Source: Virgibacillus subterraneus
GTDB lineage: Bacteria > Bacillota > Bacilli > Bacillales > Amphibacillaceae
Direction: 5' to 3'
Assembly (NCBI RefSeq): GCF_900110695.1
Contig: NZ_FOEH01000003.1
Location: forward strand, 62,001-126,000
DNA: 64,000 nt
The notes beneath the pieces were generated by a model. The model ran no database searches and had not been told where the DNA came from. It worked only from the letters and a program-made list of their open reading frames with translations. The translations under genes and the position numbers were made by a program. Shown here piece after piece: positions 62,481 through 64,000 of the stretch; within the stretch, counting starts at the first letter, position 1, and the number at the start of each line of letters is the position of its first letter.

Positions 62481-62508
62481 GCCAAAATTAAAAAGGGAGC
62501 GATTTATT

Positions 62509-62976
62509 ATGGCACAAAAAATGAATGTAGAAAGCTTCAACCTTGATCATACAAAAGTAAAAGCACCATATGTACGTTTGGTTGGTGTTACATCAGGTTC
62601 AAGTGGTGACAAGGTATATAAATATGATATCCGGTTTAAACAACCGAATAAAGAACACATGGATATGCCAGGACTGCATTCTATTGAGCATTTAATGGCT
62701 GAGAATATTCGAAATCATATGGACAATGTTCTAGATATTGGACCGATGGGATGTCAAACTGGTTTTTATCTTGCAATTTTAAATAATGATAATTATGACG
62801 AGATACTTGATACATTAGAAAAAACACTGCAAGATGTCTTGGCAGCAGAGGAAGTTACTGCTTGTAATGAGGTACAATGTGGCTGGGCGGCTAATCATAG
62901 CCTGGAAGGCGCAAAAGATATTGCCAAAGATATGTTAGCGGAAAAAAATGAATGGCACCAGGTTTTTGCAGAGTAA
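62509..62976 (+). CDS. luxS: S-ribosylhomocysteine lyase
   Basis: The 155-residue protein has all LuxS hallmarks: the zinc ligands His57 and His61 in [14 protein letters not shown], Cys124 in [12 protein letters not shown], and catalytic Cys82 in [11 protein letters not shown]. It splits S-ribosylhomocysteine into homocysteine and the AI-2 precursor DPD, recycling SAM by-products. ATG 62509 follows AAAGGGAGC; a longer in-frame extension to 62422 covers the yrrT remnant and is not supported. Confidence 0.96.
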   Translation: MAQKMNVESFNLDHTKVKAPYVRLVGVTSGSSGDKVYKYDIRFKQPNKEHMDMPGLHSIEHLMAENIRNHMDNVLDIGPMGCQTGFYLAILNNDNYDEILDTLEKTLQDVLAAEEVTACNEVQCGWAANHSLEGAKDIAKDMLAEKNEWHQVFAE

Positions 62977-63016
62977 GAGGTAACTATTGCAATGCGAATT
63001 AAATAGGAACTTTGTA

Positions 63017-63042
63017 AAGGACAGTCCAAGAGGCTGTCTTTT
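63017..63042 (+). terminator. Probable terminator of luxS
   Basis: GACAG pairs with CTGTC before a T4 run. The remaining part of the 62,977-63,309 gap shows no gene; a GCAGTAAGAAAG string at 63,055 recalls one arm of repeat family R. Confidence 0.5.
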
Positions 63043-63309
63043 GTTCGCAGTAAGAAAGCAAATTACGCTTACATAAGAACCTATGGCAAGTTATCTAATG
63101 TGGCTATTCGCTGGCCAGAAAGTGTGTGAGTGGACTGAGAGATTGAGGCTGGAATTAGAAAGAATAAGGAGAGCAAATATGAGCAGAATACATCCATATC
63201 TTCTTAAAACTGCTTGAAGAGTTAAAATTGATGAGTTTCTAGACAGTTAAATCGTTTTACAATTAAATCGTATGTTAAAATAAGTTAAAAGAACTGGAGG
63301 AATCTTACT

Positions 63310-64000
63310 ATGTGCGAGCAAGCATTGAAGTATTTAACAGAAAATCGCGATAACACATTAAAAAAATTAAATGACTTTCTATCAATTCCAAGCGTGAGCA
63401 CTGATAGTGTACATAAAAAAGACATTAATGAAGCGGCAAACTTTCTGGAAACATATCTAAATGATATTGGATTTGACAAAGTAGAACAGCAGGATACTGG
63501 TGGACATCCACTCGTTTATGCTGAATACAATCAAGCTGGACCTGATGCTCCAACGGTTTTATTTTATGGTCATTACGATGTTCAGCCTGTTGACCCTATC
63601 GATCAATGGAAAAGTGACCCGTTTAAGCCGGAAGTGCGTGATGGACGATTATATGCACGTGGATCAAGTGATGATAAAGGGCAAGTTTTTATGCATCTTG
63701 CTGTTTTTGAAGCATATATGAAAACAGAAGGGAAATTACCTTTAAATGTGAAAGTTTGTATTGAAGGGGAGGAAGAGATTGGCAGTGAGAATCTTTACCG
63801 TATCCTTCATGACAAACAGGATCAGTTTAACGCGGATTTTGCCGTTATTTCAGATTCAGGAATGATTGCTGAAAATCAGCCTACCATCTTATATGGCTTA
63901 AAAGGGTTTACTGGGATTGAAATAAACGTAACAGGACCTGATCATGACATGCATTCAGGAATGTATGGCGGGGCAATTCGAAACCCAATTATGGCGCTGA
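63310..64000 (+). CDS. M20 family metallopeptidase/dipeptidase (partial, 3' end beyond window)
   Basis: The first 230 codons are present and in frame to the window edge. The M20 pattern is clear: FYGHYDVQPVDP (first metal His and catalytic Asp), LYARGSSDDKGQV (bridging Asp), EGEEEIGSENL (general base and metal Glu) and ISDSGMIAENQPTILYG, then the start of the lid domain (HDMHSGMYGGAIRNP). It is probably a cytoplasmic dipeptidase; the substrate is not determinable. GGAGGAA precedes ATG 63310. Confidence 0.9.
   Translation, partial: MCEQALKYLTENRDNTLKKLNDFLSIPSVSTDSVHKKDINEAANFLETYLNDIGFDKVEQQDTGGHPLVYAEYNQAGPDAPTVLFYGHYDVQPVDPIDQWKSDPFKPEVRDGRLYARGSSDDKGQVFMHLAVFEAYMKTEGKLPLNVKVCIEGEEEIGSENLYRILHDKQDQFNADFAVISDSGMIAENQPTILYGLKGFTGIEINVTGPDHDMHSGMYGGAIRNPIMAL

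Noticed and set aside
62422-62508. N-terminal extension of LuxS by 29 residues
   Set aside because: The extension covers the yrrT remnant in another frame, has no ribosome site, and LuxS proteins normally start near the [10 protein letters not shown] segment, which has AAAGGGAG upstream.

Overview
The window looks like chromosome from a low-GC, endospore-forming Gram-positive of the Bacillaceae, most like the halotolerant Virgibacillus/Oceanobacillus group. The evidence is a gerA-type germination operon, a YhcN/YlaJ spore lipoprotein, two sigma-G-like promoters, SigI-RsgI, a Bacillus-type Fnr with a C-terminal CxxCxxxxC, a BmrCD transporter with a leader peptide, AGGAGG-type ribosome sites and frequent TTG/GTG starts. 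This genus-level guess is inference; no rRNA is present.

Layout. 1-8.9 kb: an ECF sigma factor with its DUF4179 partner (cut by the window edge), an AI-2E family permease, a nucleotidyltransferase, a DHA2 efflux pump, an EamA-like transporter, a GNAT enzyme, a phosphotransferase and small membrane proteins. 9-14.3 kb: an MDR oxidoreductase, a DNA glycosylase, a probable type I toxin gene too short for ordinary gene calling, an SDR reductase and a histidine kinase/response regulator pair. 14.4-17.9 kb: an ABC transporter with two permeases, arranged like the linearmycin-resistance lnrJKLMN system and preceded by two operator-like palindromes. 18.2-22.9 kb: an accessory patch with an IS1182-family insertion sequence, a secreted metzincin protease, a frameshifted lipoprotein and a composite repeat element. 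22.9-33.3 kb: housekeeping genes (hydrolase, S9 peptidase, dat, fnr, tRNA-Gly, an ABC-class ATPase, queG, ogt, an amidase-domain protein, trmL). 33.4-47.4 kb: a 33-codon secreted-peptide gene, odhAB, a purine permease, a nucleoside transporter, a MATE pump, a MurG homologue and a glycine-betaine type ABC transporter for osmoprotection. 47.4-53.2 kb: gerA-gerB-gerC, a small zinc-finger protein and a soluble chemoreceptor. 53.9-64 kb: an attenuated bmrCD operon, a membrane-anchored HtrA-like protease, sigI-rsgI, yhdB, a spore lipoprotein, a decayed yrrT, luxS and the start of an M20 peptidase.

The most interesting regulatory object is the leader of the bmrCD-like operon (53,866-54,160). A sigma-A promoter drives a 24-codon leader ORF. 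It is followed by two intrinsic terminators whose arms can re-pair with upstream segments, giving two mutually exclusive folds. This is best read as ribosome-controlled attenuation of a multidrug exporter.

The intergenic DNA is unusually full of small repeats. One family of about 85 bp with two hairpins has at least six copies, one of which supplies the 3' end of a transporter gene. Three larger composite elements share internal modules but have different termini, and several minisatellite-like tandem arrays sit next to transcription terminators. These repeats account for nearly all of the long gene-free stretches.
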